From NCBI RefSeq assembly GCF_007655005.1, contig NZ_SZVW01000002.1:124001-188000 (forward strand): a DNA stretch of 64,000 nt, in the 5' to 3' direction. Within the stretch, counting starts at the first letter, position 1. Each line of letters starts with the position of its first letter. The translations under genes and the position numbers were made by a program. This stretch comes from Streptomyces tibetensis (GTDB taxonomy: Bacteria > Actinomycetota > Actinomycetes > Streptomycetales > Streptomycetaceae). Below, in pieces: positions 30,208 through 40,222 of this stretch. The notes beneath the pieces were generated by a model. That model saw only the letters and a list, made by a program, of their open reading frames with translations, was not told the origin of the DNA and made no database searches.

Positions 30208-31641
30208 TCAGCGAGCCGTGTCGGCCAGCTCCCGGACCGGCGCGTCCAGGGAGTCCAGGCTGCGCAGGATGTCCTCGACGCGCTGCCTGGCGTCGCCGAA
30301 GAGCATCTGGGTGTTCTCGCGGAAGAACAGCGGGTTCTGCACGCCCGCGTAACCGGCGGCCATGGAGCGCTTGAAGACGATCACGTCGGACGCCTCCCAC
30401 ACGTGCAGGACCGGCATTCCGGCGATGGGGCTGGACGGGTTGTCGGTGGCGGCCGGGTTGACCGTGTCGTTGGCGCCGATGACCAGGACGACCGAGGTGG
30501 CGGCGAAGTCGTCGTTGATCTCGTCCATCTCCAGGACGATGTCGTACGGCACGTTGGCCTCGGCGAGCAGCACGTTCATGTGCCCGGGCAGCCGGCCGGC
30601 CACGGGGTGGATGCCGAACCGCACGTCCACGCCCCGGTCGCGCAGCTTGCGCGCCAGTTCGGCGACCGGGTACTGGGCCTGGGCGACGGCCATGCCGTAG
30701 CCCGGCGTGATGATGACCGAGGTGGCGTTGCCCAGGAGTTCCGCGGTCTCCTCGGCGTTGATCTCCCGGTGCTCGCCCTGCTCGCCCTCGTCGGCGGCCG
30801 CCGCCGGGGTGCCGAAACCGCCCGCGATCACCGAGATGAAGGAGCGGTTCATCGCCTTGCACATGATGTACGACAGGTAGGCACCGGAGGAGCCGACCAG
30901 CGCGCCGGTGACGATGAGCAGGTTGTTGGCGAGCAGGAAGCCCGAAGCGGCGGCGGCCCAGCCGGAGTAGCTGTTGAGCATCGAGACGACCACCGGCATG
31001 TCACCCCCGCCGATGGAGGCGACCAGGTGCGCGCCGAGGGCGAGCGCGATCACGGTGACCGCGATGAGCAGGCCCATGTTCGGGCGTACGACGAACGCCA
31101 CCGTCAGCGCGACGAACGCGACGAGCGCGCCGATGTTGAGGACGTGCTTGCCGGGGAGCGTGAGCGGGCGCGAGTTGATGCGCGCCGAGAGCTTCAGGTA
31201 GGCGACGACGGAGCCCGTGAAGGTGACGGCGCCGATGAACACCCCGATGAACACCTCGGCGTGATGGATGCCCAGCAGCGAACCGGAGAGCTCGGCGTCG
31301 ACGTCGAGGTAGCCGTTCCAGCCGACGAACGTGGCGGCGAGGCCGACGAGGCTGTGCATGATGGCGATCAGCTCCGGCATGCCGGTCATCTCGACCACCC
31401 GGGCCCGCCAGAGGCCGACACCCGCCCCGAGGGCCGTGGCGACGGCGATCAGGACGAGCCCGGTCGCGGTGATGCTGCGGGAGGCGAGCCCGACCGTGGC
31501 GGCCAGGGCCACGACCATGCCCGCGATGCCCCAGACGACTCCGGAACGGGACGTCCTGTGCTGGGAGAGGCCGGCGAGGCTGAGGATGAACAGCAGCGCG
31601 GCGACGACGTAGGCGGCCTGGGCGGCCGTGTCTGTGGTCAT
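30208..31641 (-). CDS. pntB: Proton-translocating NAD(P) transhydrogenase beta subunit
   Basis: A 477-residue subunit. About eight helices (1-265) form the proton channel half, then the NADP(H)-binding domain III has [36 protein letters not shown] and [13 protein letters not shown], the standard binding motifs. It couples hydride transfer from NADH to NADP+ with proton entry. The start is 6 bp after the pntA stop. NADPH supply for biosynthesis is the expected role. Confidence 0.96.
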   Translation of the reverse strand: MTTDTAAQAAYVVAALLFILSLAGLSQHRTSRSGVVWGIAGMVVALAATVGLASRSITATGLVLIAVATALGAGVGLWRARVVEMTGMPELIAIMHSLVGLAATFVGWNGYLDVDAELSGSLLGIHHAEVFIGVFIGAVTFTGSVVAYLKLSARINSRPLTLPGKHVLNIGALVAFVALTVAFVVRPNMGLLIAVTVIALALGAHLVASIGGGDMPVVVSMLNSYSGWAAAASGFLLANNLLIVTGALVGSSGAYLSYIMCKAMNRSFISVIAGGFGTPAAAADEGEQGEHREINAEETAELLGNATSVIITPGYGMAVAQAQYPVAELARKLRDRGVDVRFGIHPVAGRLPGHMNVLLAEANVPYDIVLEMDEINDDFAATSVVLVIGANDTVNPAATDNPSSPIAGMPVLHVWEASDVIVFKRSMAAGYAGVQNPLFFRENTQMLFGDARQRVEDILRSLDSLDAPVRELADTAR

Positions 31642-31647
31642 CCCTGA

Positions 31648-33204
31648 TCAGCCCTTCGAGAACATGCCGAGCATGCGGCGGGTGACGGCGAATCCGCCGA
31701 AGATGTTGATGCTCGCCAGCAGGATCGCGGCGAACGACAGCACGGTGACGGCGGTGTCGCCCTGCCCGATCTGCAGCAGCGCGCCGACCACGACGATGCC
31801 GGAGATGGCGTTGGTGACCGACATCAGCGGGGTGTGCAGTGCGTGGTGCACGTTGCCGATGACGTAGAAGCCGATGACGATCGCCAGGACGAACACCGTG
31901 AAGTGGCCGAGGAGTTCGCTCGGGGAGAAGGCCGTCACCAGGAACAGCGCGAGGGCTCCGGCACCGACGAGGGCGTAGGAGGACCAGGCCGGGCGGGCGG
32001 GCTTGGCCGGTTGCTCGGCGGGGGCCGGTTCCGGCTCCTTCGCCCCGCCCGCGGCGGGGGCGGCGGACACCTGGACCGGGGGCGGCGGCCAGGTCTTCTC
32101 CCCCTCGCGGACCACGGTCATCGACCGCTGCACCACGTCGTCGAAGTCGAGGACGAGCCGGCCGTCCTTGCCCGGGGTGAGCAGCTTCATCAGGTTGACG
32201 ATGTTCGTGCCGTACAACTGCGAGGCCTGGGCGGGGAGCCGGCCGGGCAGGTCGGTGTAGCCGATGATCGTCACGTCGTTGTCGGTGACGACCGCCTTGC
32301 CGGCGACCGTGCCCTCGACGTTGCCGCCCTGGACGGCCGCCATGTCGACGATCACGCTGCCGGGCTTCATGCGCGCCACGTCCTCGGCGGTGATCAGCCT
32401 CGGCGCGGGACGGCCCGGGATGAGCGCGGTGGTGATGATGATGTCGACGTCGGCGGCCTGCTCGGCGTAGAGCTCGGCGGCGAGCCGGTTGTAGTCGTCC
32501 GAGGTGGCCTTGGCGTAGCCGTCGGTGCTCACCTCCTGCTGGGCGCCCACGGCGAGGAACTCCCCGCCCAGGGAGCGCACCTGCTCGGCGACCTCGGGAC
32601 GCGGGTCGGTGGCGCGGACCACGGCGCCGAGGCTGCGGGCCGCGCCGACCGCGGCGAGCCCGGCCACTCCGGCCCCGGCCACCAGCACCTTGGCGGGCGG
32701 TACCTTGCCGGCGGCGGTGACCTGCCCGGTGAAGAAGCGGCCGAAGGCGTGCGCGGCCTCGACCACGGCCCGGTATCCGGCGATGTTCGCCATCGAGCTG
32801 AGGACGTCCAGCGACTGGGCGCGCGAGATGCGCGGTACGGCGTCCATGGCGAGCACGGTGATCGGACGCCGTGCCAGTTCCTCGACCAGGTCCGGGTTGA
32901 GGGCGGGGCTGACCAGCGCGATCAGCGTCGCCCCGTCGCGCAGCCGGCCGATCTCCTCGGTCGAGGGGGCGTTGACCTTCAGCACGATCTCCGTCTGCCA
33001 CGGGTCGCCGAGCCGGGCTCCCGCCTCCTCGTATGCCGCGTCGGAGAAGCGGGACGAGGCTCCCGCCCCCGGTTCGACCGTGACGTCGTACCCGAGCGCG
33101 ACGAGTCTCCCCACGGTGGCCGGCGTGGCCGCCACCCTGGTCTCGCCCGCAGTGGATTCGGACGGTATGCCGATCCCCTGGGGTTGCGGTTCCGCTGGGA
33201 CCAT
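31648..33204 (-). CDS. pntA: Proton-translocating NAD(P) transhydrogenase alpha subunit
   Basis: A 518-residue single-chain alpha subunit: an alanine-dehydrogenase-like NAD(H) domain (1-375; [48 protein letters not shown]), a Pro/Ala-rich linker, then three to four helices ([53 protein letters not shown]). In many actinobacteria these are split into PntAA and PntAB; here they are fused as in E. coli. The ATG at 33204 has GGGAGAGG upstream. Confidence 0.95.
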   Translation of the reverse strand: MVPAEPQPQGIGIPSESTAGETRVAATPATVGRLVALGYDVTVEPGAGASSRFSDAAYEEAGARLGDPWQTEIVLKVNAPSTEEIGRLRDGATLIALVSPALNPDLVEELARRPITVLAMDAVPRISRAQSLDVLSSMANIAGYRAVVEAAHAFGRFFTGQVTAAGKVPPAKVLVAGAGVAGLAAVGAARSLGAVVRATDPRPEVAEQVRSLGGEFLAVGAQQEVSTDGYAKATSDDYNRLAAELYAEQAADVDIIITTALIPGRPAPRLITAEDVARMKPGSVIVDMAAVQGGNVEGTVAGKAVVTDNDVTIIGYTDLPGRLPAQASQLYGTNIVNLMKLLTPGKDGRLVLDFDDVVQRSMTVVREGEKTWPPPPVQVSAAPAAGGAKEPEPAPAEQPAKPARPAWSSYALVGAGALALFLVTAFSPSELLGHFTVFVLAIVIGFYVIGNVHHALHTPLMSVTNAISGIVVVGALLQIGQGDTAVTVLSFAAILLASINIFGGFAVTRRMLGMFSKG

Positions 33205-33422
33205 CGTCTGCCTCTCCCGTCGTTCGACTGTCTGTCCTCCTTGGTGCCCGCATCCTGCACGTTCGACGCGGCATCCGTGGCGGACCACGGTCACATGGCC
33301 GAGGAGGTCGTCCTCACACCGCCGAGGGGTTGCCGGAGAGCGCATCTCGCGGTATCAGCGTGACTGCCGGTGCTGCTGAGCCATGTGATGCGACACGCCA
33401 CGGCCGGGCGCAGACTGAAGGC

Positions 33423-35033
33423 GTGAGCAGCACGCGCCCGGGGCGCGGCGAGGCCGCGGCCCCCTCCCCCTCCGCACCGCATCAGACTCTCGCGCTGGCG
33501 GCGATGATGTTCGCCGTCGCCATGACGTTCATCGATCAGACCATCGTGTCGATCGCTGCCCCGGACATCGTCCGAGAACTGGGTCTGTCGTCCTCCGGCA
33601 TGCAGTGGGTGGTCAACGCCTATCTGCTGGCCCTCGCGGCGTTCTTCGCCCTCGGCGGCCGTCTCGCGGACCTCTACGGGCCGCGCCGGGTCGTCGTGAT
33701 CGGCACGGTGGTGTTCGTCGTCTCGTCGGTGCTGTGCGGGTGTGTTCCCGAGGGCGGCGCCGCACAGACCTGGCTGATCGTCTTCCGCGCCACCCAGGGA
33801 CTCGGGGCGGCGCTGATGTTCCCGGCGGCCCTGGCCGTGGTGGTCGCGGTGTTCCCGGTCGAGCGGCGCGGACGCGCCCTCGCGCTCTTCTTCGGGGTCA
33901 CCGGCGCGCTGACCGCGATCGGCCCGCTGCTGGGCGGCTGGCTGACGAACTGGACGTGGCGCGCCGTGTTCTGGGTGAACGTGCCCGTGGCGATCGTGGC
34001 GCTGCTCCTCACGGCCCTGGCCCACATCTCCGACCGCCGCAGGTCCGGCACCCTGGACGTCCCGGGCGCCGTCCTGATCGCGGCCGGCATGGGACTGAGC
34101 GTCCTCGGCTTCCAGCAGGCCTGGTCGTGGGGCTGGGACAGCTGGGCGACCTGGGTGTGCATCGGGGGCGGCCTGGCGATTCTCGCCGGGTTCGTCCGCT
34201 TCGAGCGGCGGGTGGAGCATCCGCTGATCGACCTGCGGGTCTTCCGGGACAAGGCGTTCACCGTGGACGCGGCGGTGCTGTTCTTCTCGATGCTCGCCTT
34301 CGTGCCGCTGTTCTTCTTCACCTCCGTGTACGCGCAGGTGTCGTTGAGTGCCTCGCCGAACCAGGCGGCCCTGTTCCTGCTGTACTTCTTCGTCGGGTTC
34401 GCCATCGCCTCGCAGTGGGGTGGCCGGATCCTCGACAAGAAGGGCGCCCGCCCGGCCCTGAAGCTGGGCACGGCCGTGGGCTGTGTCGGCTTCGCCCTGT
34501 GGGCGGGCAAGCTCACCGACCTGTCCATGCACGACCAGTGGCCCTACGCGGCCCTGGCGGGGGCCGGTATCGGCTTCGTCCTGGCGCCTGCCTCCACGGA
34601 CGCCGTCAACCGGTCCATCGGGGCGTCGTACGGCGAGGTCACCGGCATCACCCAGACCGTGCGCAACTACGCGGCGAGCGTGGGACTGGCCGTCTACGGC
34701 ACGATCCTGACCCACGTCACGACCGACAAGGTGGTGGGCACCCTGACGTCCAACGGCATGTCCGCCGGGGACGCGAACACCGTGGCCCGCGACATCACGG
34801 AGTCGATCACCGGCAGCGGCGACTCCCAGCCGCCCACCGGCACCGGCCCCGCCGCCGAGGCGACCCGGGAGTCGATGTCCGCGATCCGCATGGACTTCGC
34901 CGAGGCGAACCAGTGGGTGTTCTACGGCATGGCCATCGCTCTGGGTATCGGCTTCCTGTGCGCCCTGCGGCACCCGGGCGGCAAGGTGGACGCGAACGCG
35001 AAGGTGGAGGAACCGGTGGCGCGGGCCCGCTGA
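33423..35033 (+). CDS. DHA2-type major facilitator exporter
   Basis: A 536-residue drug:H+ antiporter-2 protein with about 14 helices. MTFIDQTIVSIAAPDIVREL is helix 1 with the family D motif, LGGRLADLYGPRRVVVIGTV is motif A, and FGVTGALTAIGPLLGGWLTN is motif C (antiporter). Substrate unknown; relatives export antibiotics or dyes. The GTG at 33423 has CAGACT 6 nt upstream and no proper ribosome site, so it is probably leaderless. Divergent from pntA. Confidence 0.9.
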   Translation: MSSTRPGRGEAAAPSPSAPHQTLALAAMMFAVAMTFIDQTIVSIAAPDIVRELGLSSSGMQWVVNAYLLALAAFFALGGRLADLYGPRRVVVIGTVVFVVSSVLCGCVPEGGAAQTWLIVFRATQGLGAALMFPAALAVVVAVFPVERRGRALALFFGVTGALTAIGPLLGGWLTNWTWRAVFWVNVPVAIVALLLTALAHISDRRRSGTLDVPGAVLIAAGMGLSVLGFQQAWSWGWDSWATWVCIGGGLAILAGFVRFERRVEHPLIDLRVFRDKAFTVDAAVLFFSMLAFVPLFFFTSVYAQVSLSASPNQAALFLLYFFVGFAIASQWGGRILDKKGARPALKLGTAVGCVGFALWAGKLTDLSMHDQWPYAALAGAGIGFVLAPASTDAVNRSIGASYGEVTGITQTVRNYAASVGLAVYGTILTHVTTDKVVGTLTSNGMSAGDANTVARDITESITGSGDSQPPTGTGPAAEATRESMSAIRMDFAEANQWVFYGMAIALGIGFLCALRHPGGKVDANAKVEEPVARAR

Positions 35034-35217
35034 CGCCGTCCGCCGGGATGCGAACAGTTCGTCCGCGCACCGCTGGAGTCGGCCGAACAGGTCGTCGAGG
35101 CGGCCGCGGCCTGCCCTGCCCTGCCCTTGGAACTGATGGGCGATGCCCTGCCCTGCCGTTGGTGCTGTTCGGCGACTGAGTGCTCCACTCCCCGTGACGG
35201 CACGGTATATGCGAGTA

Positions 35218-35258
35218 ATGCCCTGAATGTCTTGCTCGTGGGCGGGCACTCAGGGCAT
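35218..35258. promoter_or_regulatory. 9-bp inverted repeat abutting a start codon
   Basis: ATGCCCTGA (35218-35226) and TCAGGGCAT (35250-35258) are perfect inverted copies 23 nt apart; the right arm touches the GTG at 35259. It may be an operator or an mRNA hairpin that controls translation of the next gene. Confidence 0.5.
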
Positions 35259-36185
35259 GTGCACACACAACAGGCCAAGCGACCGCGCAGGGTGCTGCTC
35301 ACCGGATGGTTCAGCTTCCAGGACCGGGAGGCGACCGCCGGGGACGTGCTGGCCCTGCGCCGGGTGGAGGACGTGCTGCGGGGGACGGGCATCCCCTACG
35401 ACGTCGCCTGGAGCCCCCGCTTCCGTCCGGAGGCGTTGCATCTGGACCGGCTGTGGCCCGAGGACTACACCCATCTCGTGTTCGTGTGCGGCCCGCTGCA
35501 CGGGCCGCAGGTGGAGGAGCTGCACCGGCGGTTCGCGCACTGTGTGCGGATCGCCGTCGGCACCTCGGTGATCGACCCCGGCAGCTCGGCCGTGACCGGC
35601 TTCCACCGGGTGCTGCCCCGGGACGGACCGGACAGCGAGCCGGTGGAGGACCTCGCGGCCCGCGCCCCGGACGTGCCGGCGCGGCCCGTGGTCGGGGTGA
35701 TCCTCGCGCACGGGCAGCACGAGTACGGGCAGTTGCGGCGGCACGGGCAGGTCGCCGAGGAGGTCACGCGCTGGCTGGCCACGAAGGACTGCGGCAGGCT
35801 GGAGCTGGAGACCCGGCTGGACGCGCACGACTGGCATCTGAGTGCGACGCCCGCGCAACTGCAGTCCGTGCTGGCCCGGCTGGACCTGGTCGTCACCGAC
35901 CGGCTGCACGGCCTGGTGATCGCGCTGCGGGTGGGCACGCCGGTGCTGGCCGTCGACCCGGTCGCGGGCGGCGCCAAGCTGACCGCGCAGGCCCGTGCGT
36001 GCGGCTGGCCCGCGCTGGTGCCCGCCGAGCAACTGGACGTGCGGCAGTTGGACCGCTGGTGGGACTGGTGCCTGACCGGCGGCCGGGTGACCGCGCGGCA
36101 GATCCGCGACGGGTTCCGCGAGGGCACCGTGCCGGACAGCGCGGACCGGCTCGTCGAAGCCCTGGCGCGGCCGGTGCCCGGTTAG
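35259..36185 (+). CDS. Polysaccharide pyruvyl transferase-family protein
   Basis: A 308-residue protein. The C-terminal half has LVVTDRLHGLVIALRVGTPVLAVD, a signature of the polysaccharide pyruvyl transferase superfamily (DRxHG with nucleotide-phosphate-binding residues). The N-terminal half has RVLLTGWFSFQDREATAGDV, replacing the usual Gly-Asp-rich start. Such enzymes add pyruvate ketals to surface glycans from PEP. The next sugar genes (GT9, HAD, GT2) face the other way. The GTG at 35259 is chosen because the upstream codons read as low-complexity and include the inverted repeat; a start further upstream is possible. Confidence 0.75.
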   Translation: MHTQQAKRPRRVLLTGWFSFQDREATAGDVLALRRVEDVLRGTGIPYDVAWSPRFRPEALHLDRLWPEDYTHLVFVCGPLHGPQVEELHRRFAHCVRIAVGTSVIDPGSSAVTGFHRVLPRDGPDSEPVEDLAARAPDVPARPVVGVILAHGQHEYGQLRRHGQVAEEVTRWLATKDCGRLELETRLDAHDWHLSATPAQLQSVLARLDLVVTDRLHGLVIALRVGTPVLAVDPVAGGAKLTAQARACGWPALVPAEQLDVRQLDRWWDWCLTGGRVTARQIRDGFREGTVPDSADRLVEALARPVPG

Positions 36186-36288
36186 CTCGGCGGCCCCTCG
36201 GGGCACACGCTTGTACGTCCCCCGCTGTACTTCCCCCGCCGCACGTCCCCCTGAGGAGAGACGGTCCGGCCGCCCGGAAGGAGTAAGC

Positions 36289-36609
36289 GTGTCCATCGGC
36301 CGACTTCCCGAGAATGAGCAGCGCATCCTCGACGAGATGGAACGGGCCCTGCGCCGCGACCGTCGCCTCGACCGCAAGCTGCGTACCCATCGAGTGAGCC
36401 GCCGCCCCGACCCCACCCGTGTCCTGGCCCGTCTGGCCGCCTACCGCCCTCGCGTCTGGACCGTGGCGGTCCTGTTCGCGATGTCGACGGGGCTGATGGT
36501 CGCCGGGATCGTCACCTCCGATCCGGGGGTGATATGGGCGTTCGCCGCGATATGGCCCCTGACGATGTTCGCCGGGTTCCGGCTGATGTGCCGGTGGTGC
36601 GGGAGCTGA
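36289..36609 (+). CDS. DUF3040 small membrane protein
   Basis: A 106-residue protein. RLPENEQRILDEMERALRRD is the DUF3040 N-terminal helix; two hydrophobic helices follow (about 60-80 and 84-100). GTG start at 36289 has GGAAGGAGT at 36276-36284. Actinobacterial family of unknown function. Confidence 0.8.
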   Translation: MSIGRLPENEQRILDEMERALRRDRRLDRKLRTHRVSRRPDPTRVLARLAAYRPRVWTVAVLFAMSTGLMVAGIVTSDPGVIWAFAAIWPLTMFAGFRLMCRWCGS

Positions 36610-36624
36610 GCGCGGCACGATCCA

Positions 36625-37602
36625 CTACGTCCGCTGCGCGCCGGGCAGTTCACCGACGGCGCGCAGCACGTCGTCGGCGGTGATGCGCAGGAGCGCCGGG
36701 TCGGGGCGGCGACCGTGCGGATCGCCCTCCGGGCCGTACCACAGGGCACGGTGGCGCGGGTCGGACGGCGGGCCCCAGCGGCTCGGCGCGACCGGGCCGA
36801 ACAGGGTGACGGAGCGCGCGCCGTGGGCGACCGCGAGGTGGGCGATACCGGTGTCGCCGCTGATCACGGCGTAGGCACCGGCGACCAGTGCGGACAGCAG
36901 TTCGAACGGGAGGCCGCCGCCGAACACATCGGTGTCCGGCAGGCCGGCCTCCTTGGCGAGCCGGGCCACCAGGTCGCTCTCGGCCGCCCCGCCGGTCACC
37001 ACGACCCGCAGGCCCCGGGCGCGCAGTTCGGCCGCGACGGTCGCGTACCGCTCGACGGGCCAGCAGCGCGCGGGCGACCCGGCGCCGGGATGCAGGACGA
37101 CCGCGCCGGGCGCCGGCGACGCGACCTCCGGACGGGGCAGCAGCAGATCGCCCGGGTCGGCCTCTATGCCGTGGGCCCGCAGCAGCCGGCACCAGCGGTC
37201 GCGTTCGTGCTCCTCCGGGTACCAGGGCGGGCCCTCGATGCCGGGCAGGTCCGGGTGGGCGAAGGCGAGGAGCTTCAGCGGGCACAGGCTCAGCAGCAGC
37301 CGGTGACTGGGCGGGCCGTTGCCGTGCAGGTCGACGGCGACGTCCGGGGGCGGACCGGTCCAGTGGAGTGTGCGCGGGACGGCCCGGCCGGGGGCACTCG
37401 CGGGCAGCAGCCGGTCCACGGCCCCCGTGGCGTCCGCGACCGGCGCGAGCTCGGCGGGCGCTGCCAGCACGAGTTCGTACTCCGGGTGGGCCCGCCGCAG
37501 CGCGCGCAGCGCGGGGACGCCGGCGAGGAGGTCCCCGAGTCCGAGGGCGCGCAGGACGAGGAGGCGGGGGCGTACGGGCTGCGCTGTCCGGTCCGGGGTC
37601 AT
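36625..37602 (-). CDS. Family 9 glycosyltransferase (heptosyltransferase-like)
   Basis: A 325-residue GT-B enzyme. RLLVLRALGLGDLLAGVPAL is the GT9 N-terminus, VVLHPGAGSPARCWPVERYA the acceptor loop, and VISGDTGIAHLAVAHGARSV, then LFGP, the ADP-sugar site. In Gram-negatives GT9 enzymes add heptose to LPS; in Streptomyces the acceptor is unknown, perhaps a surface glycan. The ATG at 37602 has CAGGCT 6 nt upstream (leaderless-like). A 276-bp gap without a recognisable gene separates it from the HAD gene. Confidence 0.9.
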   Translation of the reverse strand: MTPDRTAQPVRPRLLVLRALGLGDLLAGVPALRALRRAHPEYELVLAAPAELAPVADATGAVDRLLPASAPGRAVPRTLHWTGPPPDVAVDLHGNGPPSHRLLLSLCPLKLLAFAHPDLPGIEGPPWYPEEHERDRWCRLLRAHGIEADPGDLLLPRPEVASPAPGAVVLHPGAGSPARCWPVERYATVAAELRARGLRVVVTGGAAESDLVARLAKEAGLPDTDVFGGGLPFELLSALVAGAYAVISGDTGIAHLAVAHGARSVTLFGPVAPSRWGPPSDPRHRALWYGPEGDPHGRRPDPALLRITADDVLRAVGELPGAQRT

Positions 37603-37878
37603 GCCAGCAGCCTGCCCCGCGGACCCCGCGTCCGCCGCCGCAGGCACGCCCATCGGGTGCCGTACGGCACCTCTGTGGCCGACCCGGCGAGAGCGGCGAT
37701 TCTGCGGCACCGGCCGCCGCAGAGGCTCGCCGGGCGTGAGCCGACGGTCACGCCCGGCGGCACGACACCTGACGCCCCGGACGCCCGCCGAGGGTGGGGC
37801 GGGCCGTCGCGGGTGGCCGTCAGACATGGGCCTCGGCTTCTCGATGTGGCATCGGCCGTCCACGGCGCGCCCGCCCGG

Positions 37879-38460
37879 TCACGGACCCGTCGTGAACGCC
37901 TGCTGGATGGGGCGTTCGTCGGCGAGGACGCGGCCCTTCGGCGGTTCGTCCAGTACCGCGCGGACGGCGGTGAGCAGGTCCGGGGCGACGTGGTCGGCCC
38001 GGGCGGTCTCCTCGGGGCGGGTGTGCCCGTTCGGGACGAGGATGCCGTGGGCGCCCGCCCGGCGCGCGGCTTCGGCGTCCGCGGCGGTGGAGCCGATGAC
38101 GACGAGCTCGGCGGGCCCGGTGCAGATCCGTCCGCCCGCCCACAGCAGCATGCCGGGCTGTGGCCTGCGGCAGTGGCAGCCGTCGTCGGGGCCGTGCGGG
38201 CAGACGGCGAACACGTCGAAGGGGCCGAGGAGTTCGTCGACGCGGCGATGGACGCGGCGGACGTCGGCGTCGGTCAGCAGCCCGCCCGCGACGCCCGGCT
38301 GGTCGGTGACGACACCGGTGCGGATGCCGCGCTCCCGAAGCAGCGCGAGCGCCTCGCGTGCGCCCTCCGCGGGGCGTACGCGGTCGGGGTCGGCGTTGTT
38401 CGGGACGTCCTCGACGAGCGTGCCGTCGCGGTGGAACAGCACGGCCTTCACCGGGCTCAC
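37879..38460 (-). CDS. HAD-IIIA phosphatase homologue lacking the catalytic Asp
   Basis: A 193-residue GmhB/histidinol-phosphatase-like protein. Zinc-site residues are kept (CPHGPDDGCHCRRPQPGM). The first HAD motif reads LFHRDGTLV instead of LFDRDGTLV: codon CAC (His9) replaces the GAC for the nucleophilic Asp. Motif II is TDQPG instead of TNQSG, motif III has Arg for the usual Lys, and motif IV reads IGSTAADAE where a GD pair is usual. It is therefore probably inactive as a phosphatase, or repurposed. GTG start overlaps the GT2 stop (GTGA). Confidence 0.82.
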   Translation of the reverse strand: MSPVKAVLFHRDGTLVEDVPNNADPDRVRPAEGAREALALLRERGIRTGVVTDQPGVAGGLLTDADVRRVHRRVDELLGPFDVFAVCPHGPDDGCHCRRPQPGMLLWAGGRICTGPAELVVIGSTAADAEAARRAGAHGILVPNGHTRPEETARADHVAPDLLTAVRAVLDEPPKGRVLADERPIQQAFTTGP

Positions 38461-39458
38461 GGGGTGGCCTCCTCCTGCCAGGCGGGGGTGTGACGGTGGC
38501 GCCAGGCACCTGCCAGCCGGTGCCAGGTCGCGGTGGGCGGGATGAGCACGCTGGTCGCCAGCATCGTCGTGACCTCGTGGCGGGTGCGCGGGCCGGGGAC
38601 GATACGGGCGCGGGCGAACTCCGCCGTGCCGGCCGCCCAGCCGAGCGCGCAGGCCGTGGCGGCCCGGCCGTGCCCGGTGGCGGCGAGGGCGCAGGCGGCC
38701 ACGCCCGCGGTCGTGATGGCCGCGTGGGTGCGGATCCGGCCGCGCGGCGCGACGGCCTTGTCCCACCAGTCGGGGCCGTGCAGATGCCGCATGAGGGCGT
38801 CGTCGGCGTTGCCGCGCTGCTGGCGCACGGACGCCCAGCGGGAGGCGGAGTGCACGGGGTGGCGGGCGGTGCGGCGGCCCTGCCGGATGCGCCGGCCCGA
38901 GTCGAGGACCCGCAGCGCGAGGTCGGCGTCCTCGCGAAAGGCGCGCCGGAAGCGCTCGTCGAAGCCGCCGACCTGCTTGAGGACCTCCGTGCGGTAGGCC
39001 ATGTCGGCGGTGACCCAGTGGGCCCGGACGAGTCCCGCGGTGCCGCGTTCCCAGTCGGTGGGGCGGCGCTCACCGGGCAGCGGCACGGCGAGGACGCCCT
39101 GGACGCCGGCGGTGTCGGGGGACGCCCCGGCGAGGTCTCCGGCCAACTGCTCGCACCAGCGGGCTCCGACCTGCACGTCGTCGTCGAGGAACACGGTCCA
39201 CGGCGTACTCACGGCGCGCAGCCCGGTGTTGCGGGCGGCGGCGGGCCCACGACCGCCGCCGCCCAGCACGGTGGTCCGCTCCCGCAGGTCGCCGAGGACG
39301 CTCAACGGGTGCTGCAGCGGCCCGGGTTCGGGGTCGCTCCGGTCGTCGACCAGGACGATCTCCTCGGGGCGCGGCCCGGTCGCGGCGGCGAGCGCGGCGA
39401 GACAGTCGGCGAGGGTGTCCGGCACGAGGGTGGGGATCACGACGGCGTACGAGGTCAT
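38457..39458 (-). CDS. Family 2 glycosyltransferase with C-terminal membrane segments
   Basis: A 333-residue GT-A enzyme. YAVVIPTLVPDTLADCLAAL and VLVDDRSDPEP start the fold; WTVFLDDDVQVGARWCEQL carries the DxD, GGFDERFRRAFREDADLALR the base loop. Two hydrophobic segments follow at about 258-300. The ATG at 39458 has GGGAGGAG upstream. It is coupled to the HAD gene; together with GT9 this resembles D-glycero-manno-heptose-type glycan genes. Confidence 0.88.
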   Translation of the reverse strand: MTSYAVVIPTLVPDTLADCLAALAAATGPRPEEIVLVDDRSDPEPGPLQHPLSVLGDLRERTTVLGGGGRGPAAARNTGLRAVSTPWTVFLDDDVQVGARWCEQLAGDLAGASPDTAGVQGVLAVPLPGERRPTDWERGTAGLVRAHWVTADMAYRTEVLKQVGGFDERFRRAFREDADLALRVLDSGRRIRQGRRTARHPVHSASRWASVRQQRGNADDALMRHLHGPDWWDKAVAPRGRIRTHAAITTAGVAACALAATGHGRAATACALGWAAGTAEFARARIVPGPRTRHEVTTMLATSVLIPPTATWHRLAGAWRHRHTPAWQEEATP

Positions 39459-39633
39459 ACAGGCACTCCTCCCTCCGACGGCGTGCGCGGACTGCCGTGC
39501 TGGCGAGTGCCGCGGTACGGCTCCCCTCAAACACGAGGTCAGGCCGTCAGGGGACACTTCGGCGACTATAAACCGCCCGTATACACGCGATACATAATCC
39601 CGCCATGCCTTCTCTGACCAAGAATGAGCTTCT

Positions 39634-40103
39634 TCAGCGTTGCCGCTCCAGGGTGAGGATGGCCTTGGCGATTGACGTCATGCGGTTTGGACTGCACCGG
39701 GATCTGCGGAAAATCTGCCAGGACTTCAGGCGGGCGACGCCGCGTTCGACGGGTGCCCGTGCCGCAGACAGGGCCGCAGATGCGGATGATCCGGTGGGTG
39801 CGGGCCGCGGTCAGGTCGTGGGCCCGGCATGGCCGGTGAGAGCCACAGCAGCCGGCCGCCCGGATCGGTGACCACCTGCACGTCCACCCCGTAGCGGCGG
39901 TGCTTGTGGGAATAGTCCGCGCGTCCGTCACCGACTCGGTAGCAATCTTCGCCAAGGTGATGTGTTCGCGCAGGTACACCAGCGCCACCATCGCACGCTG
40001 CGACGGGCGAAGCTTGCAGCGCCGGTCGCCCTCACGGGTGACGACCAGCATCGTCACCCACCAGCGCATGCGGCAGGTCGAGTGCGGCAGGATAGATGAC
40101 CAA
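39634..40103 (-). pseudogene. IS5-family transposase remnant, left copy
   Basis: Pieces of one transposase appear in order but in shifting frames: WVTMLVVTREGDRRCKLRPS and REHITLAKI at the N-terminus; then, after a deletion, DGRADYSHKHRRYGVDVQ and HDLTAARTHRIIRIC; then, after another, ARAPVERGVARLKSWQIFRR and AKAILTLERQR to the stop at 39634. The catalytic middle is largely missing, so it cannot be active. Confidence 0.85.
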
Positions 40104-40222
40104 CGAGGCCCCCGAGCAACGTGATTGAGACGTCAGACATCTCGATCAACGTTCGGGGGCCTCGCTCGTTGCGCGTCATGAACGGCACCTCCTCGGCGGC
40201 CAGCTCGAAGAAACTCACCGAT
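39952..40222 (-). repeat. Left arm of a 271-bp inverted repeat
   Basis: Nearly identical, in reverse orientation, to 42082-42352; differences include a 6-bp deletion near the transposase start and a few substitutions. It covers the IS upstream end, including a CAACGAG/CTCGTTG-bounded hairpin, and about 45 transposase codons. Confidence 0.85.

Noticed and set aside
36715..38493. 592-codon open frame on the plus strand
   Set aside because: Runs antisense through GT9 and HAD genes; Gly/Arg/Ala-rich without a recognisable fold.
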